Part shown: positions 10,123 through 18,531 of the stretch, piece after piece
Layout: every line of letters starts with the position of its first letter
Position numbering within the stretch: position 1 is the first letter of the stretch
Assembly (NCBI GenBank): GCA_965248075.1
Contig: CBDFIL010000002.1
Location: forward strand, 1,054,001-1,118,000
Direction: 5' to 3'
Origin: VXNE01 sp965248075
Lineage (GTDB): Bacteria > Pseudomonadota > Gammaproteobacteria > Pseudomonadales > Azotimanducaceae
DNA length: 64,000 nucleotides
Position numbers and translations under genes: made by a program
The notes under the pieces: generated by a model
The model's database searches: none
What the model saw: only the letters and a program-made list of their open reading frames with translations
Told to the model about the DNA's origin: nothing

Positions 10123-12033
10123 ATGCTGCAGAGAATGCGAGACGGCGCCCAGAGCATAGGCGCCAAGATCCTGGTCGGCATCATCGTCCTGGTGCTGACC
10201 GTGTTCGGTTTCGGCGCCTTCAACCTGTTCGCGGTTGGGGAGCCGGTCGCCGCGACGGTCCATGGCGAGGACATCACCGAGGCGGCGCTCGGGGTCGAGA
10301 TGCAGCGCCGCCGACGGGAAATCCTGCGGCAGATGGGCGAACAGGCCGATCCGTCGCTCATCGACGACGGGCTGCTGCGCGCATCCACCCTCAGTCTTCT
10401 CATTGACCGGTCACTACTCAGACAGATGGCCGGCGATCTGGGTCTGGCAGCCTCCGCGGCGCGGCTGAACCGTGACATCCTGACGAACCCGGACTTTCAG
10501 GTGGAAGGCAGCTTCGACGAGGATCTGTTCCGGGCGGTCCTCGCGAATGCCGGGTTCTCGCCGGCGTCCTACCAGGACGAACTGGCCTTGAATACCCTGG
10601 TCGTGCAGGTTGCCGAGGGGCTTGGAGATACCGGGGCGCCCACGGCCCGCGAGGTCCGACAGGCGGCGAGCCTCTTCATGCAACGCCGCGACGTCGCCTA
10701 TCTGCCGTTTCGCGCAGCGGACTTCGCTGCCGACATCGAGGTGTCCGACGAGGACGTCGCCGCCTACTACGATTACAACATCGACCGGTACCTGACCCCG
10801 GAGGCAGCGGATCTCGAATACGTGGTGCTCGCGCTCGACGAACTGGCGGATGGCACGGCGGTGACGGACGAGGACATCCGGGCAGCATTCGAGGCGGAGC
10901 AGCGCGATCGCCAGGAGCAGGGGGATGCGGCGCGGCGCCGGGGTGCCCACATCCTCCTGGAAGTCAGCGATGCGCGGTCCGAGGAAGAAGCCATCGCGTT
11001 GCTGACGGATGTCCGGTCGGAGATAGACGCCGGGGCGTCGTTCGAGGAGAAGGCGCGCGAACTGTCCGAGGATGCCGGTTCCGCCGCCAACGGCGGCGAC
11101 CTCGGTCTCGCGGGACGCGACGTGTTCGTTCCCGCGTTCGAAGAAGCCCTGTGGGCCCTCGATCCGGGCCAACTGTCCGAGCCGGTCGTGACGCAGTTCG
11201 GCGTCCACCTGATCCAGCTTCTCGAGGTCGAGGAGGTCGAGCCGCCGACCCTCGAAGAGGCCCGCGAGCGCCTCGCGGCGGCCATCCGAAGGGACCGGGC
11301 ACAGACCGTCTTCGACGAGCGGCTTCGACAGATGGACGAAATCGCCTTCGAGGAACCGGAAACCCTGGAGGGGGTCAGCGCCGCCCTGGAGCTGCCCATC
11401 GAGAGGGTCGAGGGGATCACCCGCGACGCCGGCACGGACCTGTTCGTGGATCGGGCCCTGCGCGAAGCCATCTTCGAACCCGACGTACTGGTCGAGGGAT
11501 ACAACAGCCCCGCGATCAGGACTGGGGACGCCGCGGTCGTGGCACGTGTCGCGGTGCGGCATCCGGCCGCCGAGATTCCGCTCGATGAAGCGGGACCGGA
11601 CATCCTTGAGCAGATCGTCTCGGAACGTGCCGCCGACGCCGCCCAAAGAGCCGCCACGGCGGCGCTGCAACGGACGACGGACGGCGAACCCGTCGCCGCG
11701 ATCGCGGCTGAGCACGGCCTGTCCTGGACCGTTCTCGAAGCCGTAACGGCTTCGGAGGCAGGCTTCCCCGCCGCGATGCGTACGGCGGCCTTCGACCTTG
11801 CGCTGGCCGCACCCGGGCGGCGAGCGGCCACCAGCGTCGAACTGCCCGAGGGCGGCCACGCGGTCGTGACCGTCACCCGGGTGGAGCTCGGCGACTACGG
11901 CGCCTTGACCGAGGGCGAACGCGCTGCCATGCACGCCCAACTCGGAACCTGGTCGAGGGATCGGGATCTGGCCGCCGTGGTCGCGTCCCTGCGCGAGGAT
12001 GCGGGTCTGACCCGGGACAACGGTGTGCCCTGA
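10123..12033 (+). CDS. ppiD: Periplasmic folding chaperone PpiD (SurA/parvulin type)
   Basis: PpiD is anchored in the inner membrane by one N-terminal helix and acts near the Sec translocon on proteins entering the periplasm. ATG 10123 gives 636 residues starting MLQRMRDGAQS. A hydrophobic segment (ILVGIIVLVLTVFGFGAF) lies at about residues 14-32. A SurA-like N domain follows, then one parvulin domain at about 274-372 (GAHILLEVSD to GVHLIQLLEVE), then the long C-terminal region. A TTG-started extension from 10066 would place charged residues before the anchor and is less likely. The stop codon directly abuts a repeat element. Confidence 0.92.
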   Translation: MLQRMRDGAQSIGAKILVGIIVLVLTVFGFGAFNLFAVGEPVAATVHGEDITEAALGVEMQRRRREILRQMGEQADPSLIDDGLLRASTLSLLIDRSLLRQMAGDLGLAASAARLNRDILTNPDFQVEGSFDEDLFRAVLANAGFSPASYQDELALNTLVVQVAEGLGDTGAPTAREVRQAASLFMQRRDVAYLPFRAADFAADIEVSDEDVAAYYDYNIDRYLTPEAADLEYVVLALDELADGTAVTDEDIRAAFEAEQRDRQEQGDAARRRGAHILLEVSDARSEEEAIALLTDVRSEIDAGASFEEKARELSEDAGSAANGGDLGLAGRDVFVPAFEEALWALDPGQLSEPVVTQFGVHLIQLLEVEEVEPPTLEEARERLAAAIRRDRAQTVFDERLRQMDEIAFEEPETLEGVSAALELPIERVEGITRDAGTDLFVDRALREAIFEPDVLVEGYNSPAIRTGDAAVVARVAVRHPAAEIPLDEAGPDILEQIVSERAADAAQRAATAALQRTTDGEPVAAIAAEHGLSWTVLEAVTASEAGFPAAMRTAAFDLALAAPGRRAATSVELPEGGHAVVTVTRVELGDYGALTEGERAAMHAQLGTWSRDRDLAAVVASLREDAGLTRDNGVP

Positions 12034-12304
12034 CTAGTGCTCCGTCAACGCTAAATCTGCGCGTCAGCGCGTCGCTGGCCGTTCAGGCGCGAGGCGTCCG
12101 ACTCGAAGTCGTATCGGGCTATACGTCGAGAGGCGGCAACGAAGCGCATGGGCGGCCAGCGACGCGCCCTTCGGGTGGCAGCCGGAAGGCCCCCCGCCGC
12201 GTTGCGTCCGCTTGAAGTAGGCCCGCTACGCCTGCGCGAACGCGCCTTGCGGGGAACCTTCCGGCTGCCACTGACACGTAGATTTAGCGTTGACGGAGCA
12301 CTAG
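12034..12304. mobile_element. MITE-like cruciform element with 34-bp terminal inverted repeats
   Basis: The termini 12034-12067 and 12271-12304 are inverted copies with two mismatches over 34 bases, each ending in CTAG. Inside are two further inverted repeats placed head to tail: 12068-12080 with 12154-12166 (13/13), and 12175-12189 with 12257-12271 (15/15). The element could therefore fold into two long hairpins. It contains no credible gene. It starts on the base after the ppiD stop and ends ten bases before the mltD stop, in a convergent intergenic space. This resembles a non-autonomous transposable element. Its parent IS is not in the window. Confidence 0.75.
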
Positions 12305-12313
12305 TGGGCCGGG

Positions 12314-13942
12314 TCAGCCTGGTGACGACGCGGCGGGCCTGACGAACAGCACGAGTTCCTGGCCGGGGAAGATGAACGCTTCGGGATCGATGGCGTTCCA
12401 GGCCGCGACATCATCTACGGACACATCGAACTCCTGCGCGATACGGCCGAGCGAGTCGCCCGGCCTCACCCGGTAGCGGACCTCACGTTGCGCCGCGCTG
12501 CCACGTTCGTCCGGGCGGTCGGCCAGCCGTAGCCGCCGACCCACGCGCAGGATTTCCTCCGCACCCACGCGATTGGTCTGCATGAGCGTATCCAGCGGAA
12601 TGCCCATGCGTCTGCTGATCGCCCATAGCGAATCGCCGGCCTGCACGACGTAGACGTTCGCGGCGCGCTGCCGAGGCAGGCCCGCCTGGGGCCGGTCCGG
12701 CGCGGAGCCCGCCTTCGGGACGAGCAGAAACCTGCCCTCCCGGATCAGGCTGTTCCGGAGTCCGTTGGCTTCCATGAGCGCGGCGACGTCGACGTGGTAA
12801 CGCTGTGCGATATGGCCGAGCGTCTCGTGCCTCGCGATGCGGTGCCGCAGCCATCCCACCCGCTCGCTCTCTGGCACCGCGGCCAGCGCGGCTGCGAGGA
12901 CTGGCGCACGCTCCGCGGGGAGGAGGAGGCGGTCCGGGCCCCGGGGAGGGGTTGCCCATCGCTTCAGCGCCGGGTTCAGGCGATGCAGTTCCGCCAGGGT
13001 GAGGCCTGTGGCGAGAGCTGCCCGCGACAGGTCCATCTGCCCGCCGGTGGGTACCGGCGCGTAGGGGGTGTCCAACGTCTCGTTGCGGCCCAGACGCCCG
13101 GGCAGTGTGATGCCGTGTGCCTCGGGGTCCCGGAATATCGCGGCAAAGGCGAGCAGACGCGGCACGTAGGCGAGGGTTTCCCGCGGCAATCGCAGTTCGA
13201 AGAACGCCGCGTCGTCGGGGGCCGTCTGCAACGCGCGTGCGACCTGACCTTCCCCGCAGTTGTACGCGGCGACGGCGAGGAGCCAATCGCCGAAACGGAC
13301 ATGCAGGTCCGTCAGGTACCGTAGCGCGGCGTTCGTCGCTGCGAGGGGATCGCGCCGCTCGTCGATCCACCAGTCGATCCTCAGACCATAGCGCCGGGCC
13401 GTGCCCGGGATGAACTGCCAGAGTCCCACCGCACCGCTGCCCGAGCGCGCCATCGGATCGAGTGCGCTCTCGATGACGGGCAACAGGCACAGTTCGCCAG
13501 GCAGTCCACGTTTCCGCACCGCCTCGCAGATGCCGGGCAGATGACGTTGGATGCGCGGGCCCACCCGGGCAAGAAACTCCGGATGACGACGGACCCAATC
13601 GATCTGCGCGCGTACGCGGCGGCGATCGACGGCGTGGTCGAGCACGAAGCTCTCCCGCAGGGCATCAAGGAATCCGGGCACGTGGGGTTGCGGGGACACT
13701 GCCGGTGTCGGCGCCGGTATCGGGGGCGCCACCAACCACTGCGGTATCGAGGCGAACCACGATGGCTCCCCGGATGGCGCCGGCGGCGTCCCCGCGGCAG
13801 CGTTGGCCATGGCCGCCAGCAGGGCGCACGACGCGATGGCCCGTTTGCGCAGGGTGTCTCCGGCGGGGCGGCGTCGCAGAGCCCCGGCCGGGAAAGCGCA
13901 CCACGAGCGGACCCGCCGGATGCCGGCCAACACAGCGCTCAT
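12314..13942 (-). CDS. mltD: Membrane-bound lytic murein transglycosylase D (MltD) with LysM repeats
   Basis: MltD cleaves the MurNAc-GlcNAc bond of peptidoglycan with formation of 1,6-anhydroMurNAc. The 542-residue protein has an SLT-type catalytic domain, with the catalytic glutamate in LLPVIESALDP, the GLWQFIPGTA segment and the AYNCGEG motif. LysM-like cell-wall-binding repeats follow in the C-terminal half (for example YVVQAGDSLWAISRRMG and YRVRPGDSLGRIAQ). The N-terminus has a weak signal sequence (CALLAAMANAAA) after a long basic stretch, so the true start could be downstream of ATG 13942. It diverges from the methyltransferase gene. The usual intervening gloB is absent. Confidence 0.9.
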   Translation of the reverse strand: MSAVLAGIRRVRSWCAFPAGALRRRPAGDTLRKRAIASCALLAAMANAAAGTPPAPSGEPSWFASIPQWLVAPPIPAPTPAVSPQPHVPGFLDALRESFVLDHAVDRRRVRAQIDWVRRHPEFLARVGPRIQRHLPGICEAVRKRGLPGELCLLPVIESALDPMARSGSGAVGLWQFIPGTARRYGLRIDWWIDERRDPLAATNAALRYLTDLHVRFGDWLLAVAAYNCGEGQVARALQTAPDDAAFFELRLPRETLAYVPRLLAFAAIFRDPEAHGITLPGRLGRNETLDTPYAPVPTGGQMDLSRAALATGLTLAELHRLNPALKRWATPPRGPDRLLLPAERAPVLAAALAAVPESERVGWLRHRIARHETLGHIAQRYHVDVAALMEANGLRNSLIREGRFLLVPKAGSAPDRPQAGLPRQRAANVYVVQAGDSLWAISRRMGIPLDTLMQTNRVGAEEILRVGRRLRLADRPDERGSAAQREVRYRVRPGDSLGRIAQEFDVSVDDVAAWNAIDPEAFIFPGQELVLFVRPAASSPG

Positions 13943-14061
13943 GCGCGGCTCACGCCCCGTAGCTCATGACGCTCTCATGAAAGCGAGGTCCCTTGCGGAT
14001 GACGGTCGGGCGATGGACAATGCCACCGATCTGCGGCGACTTTGCGGGATAGCACCGAGGT

Positions 14062-14865
14062 TTGCAACGGAACGCCCAATGTACGGCCGCGTTCGAAGCG
14101 CTTGCCGACTGGTTCGAGACGGAGTCCGGTCAGGCGCTGCTGCAGCGGGAAACCGAGTTGGTTCGCGAACGTGTCCGGCGATTTCACGGCGACTGCCTGC
14201 TGTGGCTGGGACCGGTCGCCGGAGCGGCCGTCGCGACATCGCGGTGCATGGTCAAGATGCGCTTGTACGCAGGCCCGGCCCCATCGCGCGGGCCGCGTGA
14301 CCATGTCGCGGGCCTGGTTGCACGGACGGAGGCGCTCCCCATTGCGGCGAACAGCCTCGACGGCGTGGTGGTGCATCACGGGCTCGAGTACTCGTCCGAT
14401 CCACGCAGCGCTATCCGCGAAATCACCCGTGTCCTGCGCCCGGGCGGACGGCTCCTCGTCTGTTGTTTCAATCCGTTGTCCCTTTGGGCAGTGAGTGAAC
14501 TGCGCGGCAAGGTCCGGCCCGTCACGGCATTCCGGCTGAACGAGTGGCTCGCCGTGCTCGGCTTCGCGCGGGAAGGGAATGTCCACTACCTGAACTACCG
14601 GTCGACGTTCCGGTTCAAGCTCCTCCATCCGCGCTGGCAACAGCTGAGCGGGTGGCTGAATCGCTCCCAGGCGCCGGTGGGCGGGGTGTACATGACCCTG
14701 GCGACCAAGGAGTCCCTTGCCATGATTCCGAGGACACGCGCCTTCGCAAGAGGTCGCCACACCGTACCGCCACTGACCGTTCCCGGCACGACGCATGCGG
14801 CCCTGGCCCCTCCTGAGCGCGATACCGCAAGGGGCGGCATCGGAGCGGCTGCAACACGTTCGTGA
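14062..14865 (+). CDS. YafS-like SAM-dependent methyltransferase
   Basis: A class I methyltransferase-like protein of 267 residues. The region DCLLWLGPVAG fits motif I loosely, and LDGVVVHHGLEYSSDP followed by ITRVLRPGGRLLV fits motifs II and III. It occupies the position of E. coli yafS, upstream of rnhA-dnaQ and divergent from mltD. The substrate is unknown. TTG 14062 is the first usable start because an in-frame TAG lies at 14050-14052. The glycine-rich motif I is degenerate (GPVAGAAV), so SAM binding is probable rather than shown. The gene overlaps rnhA by four bases (GTGA). Confidence 0.75.
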   Translation: MQRNAQCTAAFEALADWFETESGQALLQRETELVRERVRRFHGDCLLWLGPVAGAAVATSRCMVKMRLYAGPAPSRGPRDHVAGLVARTEALPIAANSLDGVVVHHGLEYSSDPRSAIREITRVLRPGGRLLVCCFNPLSLWAVSELRGKVRPVTAFRLNEWLAVLGFAREGNVHYLNYRSTFRFKLLHPRWQQLSGWLNRSQAPVGGVYMTLATKESLAMIPRTRAFARGRHTVPPLTVPGTTHAALAPPERDTARGGIGAAATRS

Positions 14866-15326
14866 GCGAGTCCCGGGTCGAGATATTCACCGACGGAGCG
14901 TGCCGCGGAAACCCGGGCGTAGGGGGGTGGGCCGCCTTGCTGCGGCAGGGCGAGCGCGAGCGGCTCGTGACGGGCGCCGAGCCATACACGACGAACAACC
15001 GCATGGAGCTGTGCGCGGCTATCGAAGGGCTCGCCGTCCTCAAGGGCACACGGCGCGTCCGGGTCACGACCGACTCCCAGTATGTGCGCCAGGGCGTCAC
15101 GCAGTGGGTCGCCCGATGGAAGGCGAACGGGTGGAAGACCGCCTCGAAGAGCCCCGTGAAGAATCGCGATCTGTGGGAGCGACTCGACCGGCTTGCTGCT
15201 CTGCACGACATCGAGTGGGTCTGGGTGAAGGGCCACAGCGGCCACGTCGAGAACGAACGGGTGGATCGCGCGGCGAACGTCGCCATCGACGAACTGCTGC
15301 AGACCGGGCAGGACGCGGCCGGCTGA
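14862..15326 (+). CDS. rnhA: Ribonuclease HI
   Basis: RNase HI cuts the RNA strand of RNA-DNA hybrids at primers, R-loops and plasmid origins. The 154-residue protein shows all four metal-binding acids: Asp11 in FTDGACRGNPG, Glu49 in NNRMEL, Asp71 in TTDSQY and Asp135 in ERVDRAA. The basic-protrusion helix around WKANGWKTASK is also present. GTG 14862 overlaps the upstream stop, so translation is probably coupled. It is followed four bases later by dnaQ in the same direction. Confidence 0.97.
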   Translation: MSESRVEIFTDGACRGNPGVGGWAALLRQGERERLVTGAEPYTTNNRMELCAAIEGLAVLKGTRRVRVTTDSQYVRQGVTQWVARWKANGWKTASKSPVKNRDLWERLDRLAALHDIEWVWVKGHSGHVENERVDRAANVAIDELLQTGQDAAG

Positions 15327-15330
15327 TCGC

Positions 15331-16065
15331 GTGCGGCAAGTCGTCCTCGATACCGAAACGACCGGCCTCGAACCGGCGCAGGGCCACCGCATCGTCGAGA
15401 TAGGCGCCGTGGAAGTGGTCGATCGACGCGTCACGCGCAACCGCTTCCACACCTATGTCTGCCCGGACCGGGAAATCGACGACGCCGCGGTGGAAGTACA
15501 CGGGTTGACCCTCAAGGATCTCGAGGACAAGCCTCGCTTCGCCGAAGTGGTCGACGCCTTCCTGGACTTCATCCGCGGCGCCGAACTGGTCATCCACAAC
15601 GCCCCCTTCGATGTATCGTTCATCGACTACGAGCTGGCTCAGCTGGAGAGTGGGCCAGCGAGCATCGGCGACCTCTGTACGATCACGGACTCCCTCGCGC
15701 TTGCGAAAGACCGGCACCCGGGCCGCAAGAACAACCTGGATGCGCTGTGCCGACGCTACGGTGTCGACAACTCGCAGCGAGAGCTGCACGGCGCCCTGCT
15801 CGATGCCGAGATTCTCGCCGACGTATACCTGCTGATGACCGGTGGCCAGGCGTCCCTGTTCGCGGGAGAGGGTCCCGCCGCCGGAGAGGTCGAGAATCGT
15901 CCTGTCTTCCGTTTGCCGGACGACCGTCCGCGCCTGGTGGTCATTCGCGCAACGGCGCAGGAGCGCGCGGCCCACGAAGCGAAACTGGACGCCATCGAGG
16001 CAAAGTCCGAAGCCGGGTGCGCCTGGCGCCAGACACCGAACGCGGCATCCGGCGGCCCCCCCTGA
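15331..16065 (+). CDS. dnaQ: DNA polymerase III epsilon subunit (proofreading exonuclease)
   Basis: DnaQ is the 3'-5' proofreading exonuclease of the replicative polymerase. The DEDDh motifs are visible: Asp7 and Glu9 in DTETTG, HNAPFDVSFID for ExoII, and RELHGALLDAEILADVY for ExoIII. A beta-clamp-binding peptide QASLF follows the catalytic core near residue 175. The C-terminal tail that binds the alpha subunit is about 70 residues. The start is GTG 15331, immediately after rnhA. In E. coli these two genes are divergent. Here they are co-directional, as in Pseudomonas. Confidence 0.95.
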   Translation: MRQVVLDTETTGLEPAQGHRIVEIGAVEVVDRRVTRNRFHTYVCPDREIDDAAVEVHGLTLKDLEDKPRFAEVVDAFLDFIRGAELVIHNAPFDVSFIDYELAQLESGPASIGDLCTITDSLALAKDRHPGRKNNLDALCRRYGVDNSQRELHGALLDAEILADVYLLMTGGQASLFAGEGPAAGEVENRPVFRLPDDRPRLVVIRATAQERAAHEAKLDAIEAKSEAGCAWRQTPNAASGGPP

Positions 16066-16109
16066 CTGCACATGTGCTGTCCCGCAATTCCGAACAGGAG
16101 AACCTGAAG

Positions 16110-16961
16110 ATGTGGCCGACCCAACCGGATGCGTTCGAATCCCTGGTCGAGACGCCCCAGGATGCGGAGCGCGACGATGCCCTGTACTTCACCTACATCG
16201 GCGAGGACATCCTGTGCGTGAGCGAGCTCGGCATACCGCGACCGGTGACCAAAGACGAGTTTCGCTGGCTCGACATCGACGTCTCCTGGAAGAGCTTCCT
16301 CGGCCGTTGGGAGGGACGTCCCTGCTTTGCCCTGGCCGCGACCGGGAAGGCCCCCGAAGGATTTGCGTGCGTCGGGTTGCGCGCCTGGCTCGGACGCGTG
16401 GATCCGGCGTTCTTCTACCTCGCGGGGCGCGCCAAACAGATCGTGGCCTGGCACCGGGATCACAGCCACTGCGGACGCTGCGGAGCAGAGACCCGGGACC
16501 ACCGAAGCGACCGTGCGAAGGAGTGCCCCGGTTGCGGCTCCATCAGCTATCCGCGCCTCTCGCCGAGCATCATCGTGCTGGTACGCAAGGGCGAGGAGAT
16601 GCTGCTCGCCCGCAATGCGAACTGGCCGACCGGGATGTTCAGCACGCTGGCGGGCTTCGTCGAGCCCGGGGAGTCGATCGAACAGACGGTACATCGGGAG
16701 GTGTACGAGGAAGTCGGATTGTCCGTCACCAACCTTCGTTACCTCGGCAGTCAGTCCTGGCCGTTTCCGAACTCGCTGATGCTCGGCTTCCACGCCGACT
16801 ACGCCAGCGGCGACATCGCCTGCCAGGTGGACGAGATCGCGGAAGCACACTGGTTCCACCACACGCGCCCGCCCAATGTGCCGCCGAGCACCGCGATCTC
16901 CGGATGGCTCATCGATGCCTACGTGGCCGAGATGTCCAGGACCGGGGGCGCCAACACCTGA
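16110..16961 (+). CDS. nudC: NAD-capped RNA hydrolase / NADH pyrophosphatase NudC
   Basis: NudC hydrolyses NADH and removes NAD caps from RNA. The 283-residue protein has a C4 zinc ribbon (CGRCG and CPGCG), a Nudix box running from GFVEPGES to REVYEEVG, and the NudC-specific SQSWPFPNS motif shortly after it. ATG 16110 is preceded by ACAGGAG nine bases upstream. The open frame extends further upstream inside dnaQ, but that region is out of phase with any homology. It follows dnaQ by 44 bases and is probably in the same transcript. Confidence 0.95.
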   Translation: MWPTQPDAFESLVETPQDAERDDALYFTYIGEDILCVSELGIPRPVTKDEFRWLDIDVSWKSFLGRWEGRPCFALAATGKAPEGFACVGLRAWLGRVDPAFFYLAGRAKQIVAWHRDHSHCGRCGAETRDHRSDRAKECPGCGSISYPRLSPSIIVLVRKGEEMLLARNANWPTGMFSTLAGFVEPGESIEQTVHREVYEEVGLSVTNLRYLGSQSWPFPNSLMLGFHADYASGDIACQVDEIAEAHWFHHTRPPNVPPSTAISGWLIDAYVAEMSRTGGANT

Positions 16962-17014
16962 CGCGGGGTCCCGCTTCAGCGCCCCGACCGCCGGAGCCCC
17001 CGCTCCGCGGTTCG

Positions 17015-17392
17015 TTACGGTGGCACCTCCAGGCGCACGCCGCGAAACACCGAGAGCAGCAGGAAGACCAGCGTGAGGCTGCCGTCGGAGCGGAACCGAC
17101 CCTGCATGAAGGCGTCCATGAAGTCGCCGTCGCCGCACAGCAGTGCCAGTGCCGTCTCCACCGTGTCGAAAAAGAACGTAGCCTCCGGGGTCAGCGCGTC
17201 GTCAAAGACCAACTCCCCGTGCCCGATCCAGCACACGAGCGGCCGCGCATCGCCCACGGCCAGACCGACCTGCACGTCGTGGCCCGCGGCCGGGGCGCTG
17301 TCAAAGCTTGCGACCAGGGTGTCTCGAAGGCGTTCTCGTTCGTCCTCCACGCGCAACTCCCCCCGTTGTCCAAGGACGTAGAGCCGGACCAT
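17015..17392 (-). CDS. SCP2 sterol-binding domain-like small protein
   Basis: A 125-residue soluble protein with no signal peptide or membrane segment. The central part (VQVGLAVGDARPLVCWIG, then a block ending MDAFMQGRFRSDG) resembles SCP2/sterol-carrier-like lipid-binding domains found alone in many proteobacteria. The role and ligand are unknown. ATG 17392 gives MVRLYVLG. A TTG at 17428 would add 12 residues. It diverges from sohB with 53 bases between the starts, so the two promoters must overlap or interleave. Confidence 0.55.
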   Translation of the reverse strand: MVRLYVLGQRGELRVEDERERLRDTLVASFDSAPAAGHDVQVGLAVGDARPLVCWIGHGELVFDDALTPEATFFFDTVETALALLCGDGDFMDAFMQGRFRSDGSLTLVFLLLSVFRGVRLEVPP

Positions 17393-17445
17393 GTGGTAGA
17401 TTAGCGCGCTTTTTCGGGCCGCGGCCAACGCCTCGAGACCGCCCC

Positions 17446-18495
17446 ATGGAATACCTGTTCGAATATCTCAGCTTCCTGGCGAAGGCCGTGACGGTCGTCG
17501 CGGCGCTCCTCGTGGCGCTGGCGGCGATGGCGGCCGCCGGCATGCGCCGACATCGTCAGCCCCCGCGGGGGCATATCGAGGTGACGCGCCTCAACGACCG
17601 CCTGCGCGACCTGGGCAATGCGCTGGCCCAGACCATGTCTTCTCCATCCGAGTTCAAAAAGCGTATCAAGGACGAGAACAAGGAGATCAAGCGCGCCCGG
17701 AAAAAGCCGGTCTCGGAACGGCCGCGGGTGTTCGTCATCGGCTTCGATGGCGACCTCGAGGCGTCCGGCATAGACGGGCTACGCAATGAGATCACGGCCG
17801 TCCTCACGAGCGTGCGCGAGGGCGATGAGGTGCTCGTACGGATCGACAGCGCCGGGGGACTGGTGCATGCCTACGGGCTGGCGGCATCGCAGTTGTCCCG
17901 CATCAAGGCCCGGGGCGTGAGGCTCGTGGCCGCTGTCGACAAGGTCGCCGCGAGCGGGGGCTATCTGATGGCCGCGGTTGCGGACCGCATCCTGGCCGCG
18001 CCGTTCGCCGTGGTGGGTTCGATCGGTGTGGCGGCCCAGGTCCCCAACCTACACCGCCTGCTCAAGAAGCACGACGTGGATGTCGAGGTGCTGACGGCGG
18101 GAGAGTACAAGCGCACGCTCACCGTCTTCGGCGAAAACACCGAGAAGGGACGGGCGAAGTTCATCGAAGAACTGGAGGATGTCCACGCGCTCTTCAAGGA
18201 GTTCGTCGGGGACAACCGACCGGATCTCGACCTCGCCCTGGTGGCGACCGGCGAAGCCTGGTACGGACAACGCGCGATCGAGCGCAAGCTGGTCGACGAG
18301 ATCTCTACATCCGACGAATACCTGATGGCGGCGTGCGGAGATAACGATGTCTTCGAGGTGAAGTGGGTGGAACCGCGCAAACCCATGGAGCGGTTTCTCG
18401 AACAGTGGAACGCGGTTTCGAAGGGCGACTGGGCTGGCCGTACGCTCAGTCGCCTTGCCATGCGCGGGCGTGTCACGCCCGGTGACCGCGCTTGA
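17446..18495 (+). CDS. sohB: SohB-type inner membrane signal peptide peptidase-like protease
   Basis: SohB is a membrane-anchored serine protease of the S49 (SppA) family. ATG 17446 gives 349 residues. A single N-terminal hydrophobic segment (VTVVAALLVALAAMAAAG) lies at about 15-32. The S49 core includes DSAGGLVHAYG, the catalytic serine in KVAASGGYLMAA, and the general-base lysine in AGEYKRTLTVFGENT. It may degrade membrane or periplasmic peptides. The in vivo substrate in this organism is not evident. Confidence 0.92.
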   Translation: MEYLFEYLSFLAKAVTVVAALLVALAAMAAAGMRRHRQPPRGHIEVTRLNDRLRDLGNALAQTMSSPSEFKKRIKDENKEIKRARKKPVSERPRVFVIGFDGDLEASGIDGLRNEITAVLTSVREGDEVLVRIDSAGGLVHAYGLAASQLSRIKARGVRLVAAVDKVAASGGYLMAAVADRILAAPFAVVGSIGVAAQVPNLHRLLKKHDVDVEVLTAGEYKRTLTVFGENTEKGRAKFIEELEDVHALFKEFVGDNRPDLDLALVATGEAWYGQRAIERKLVDEISTSDEYLMAACGDNDVFEVKWVEPRKPMERFLEQWNAVSKGDWAGRTLSRLAMRGRVTPGDRA

Positions 18496-18531
18496 CCGAG
18501 ACACGGGCGGTGGACGAGGAGAGTCCTGGCA

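Noticed and set aside
13943..14061. gloB expected between mltD and the yafS-like gene
   Set aside because: The 119-bp divergent interval is too short and has no open frame, so glyoxalase II is simply not here.
15842..17404. 520-codon plus-strand frame across nudC
   Set aside because: It is a frame-shifted shadow of dnaQ and nudC with Arg/Pro/Gly-rich translation and no conserved motif.
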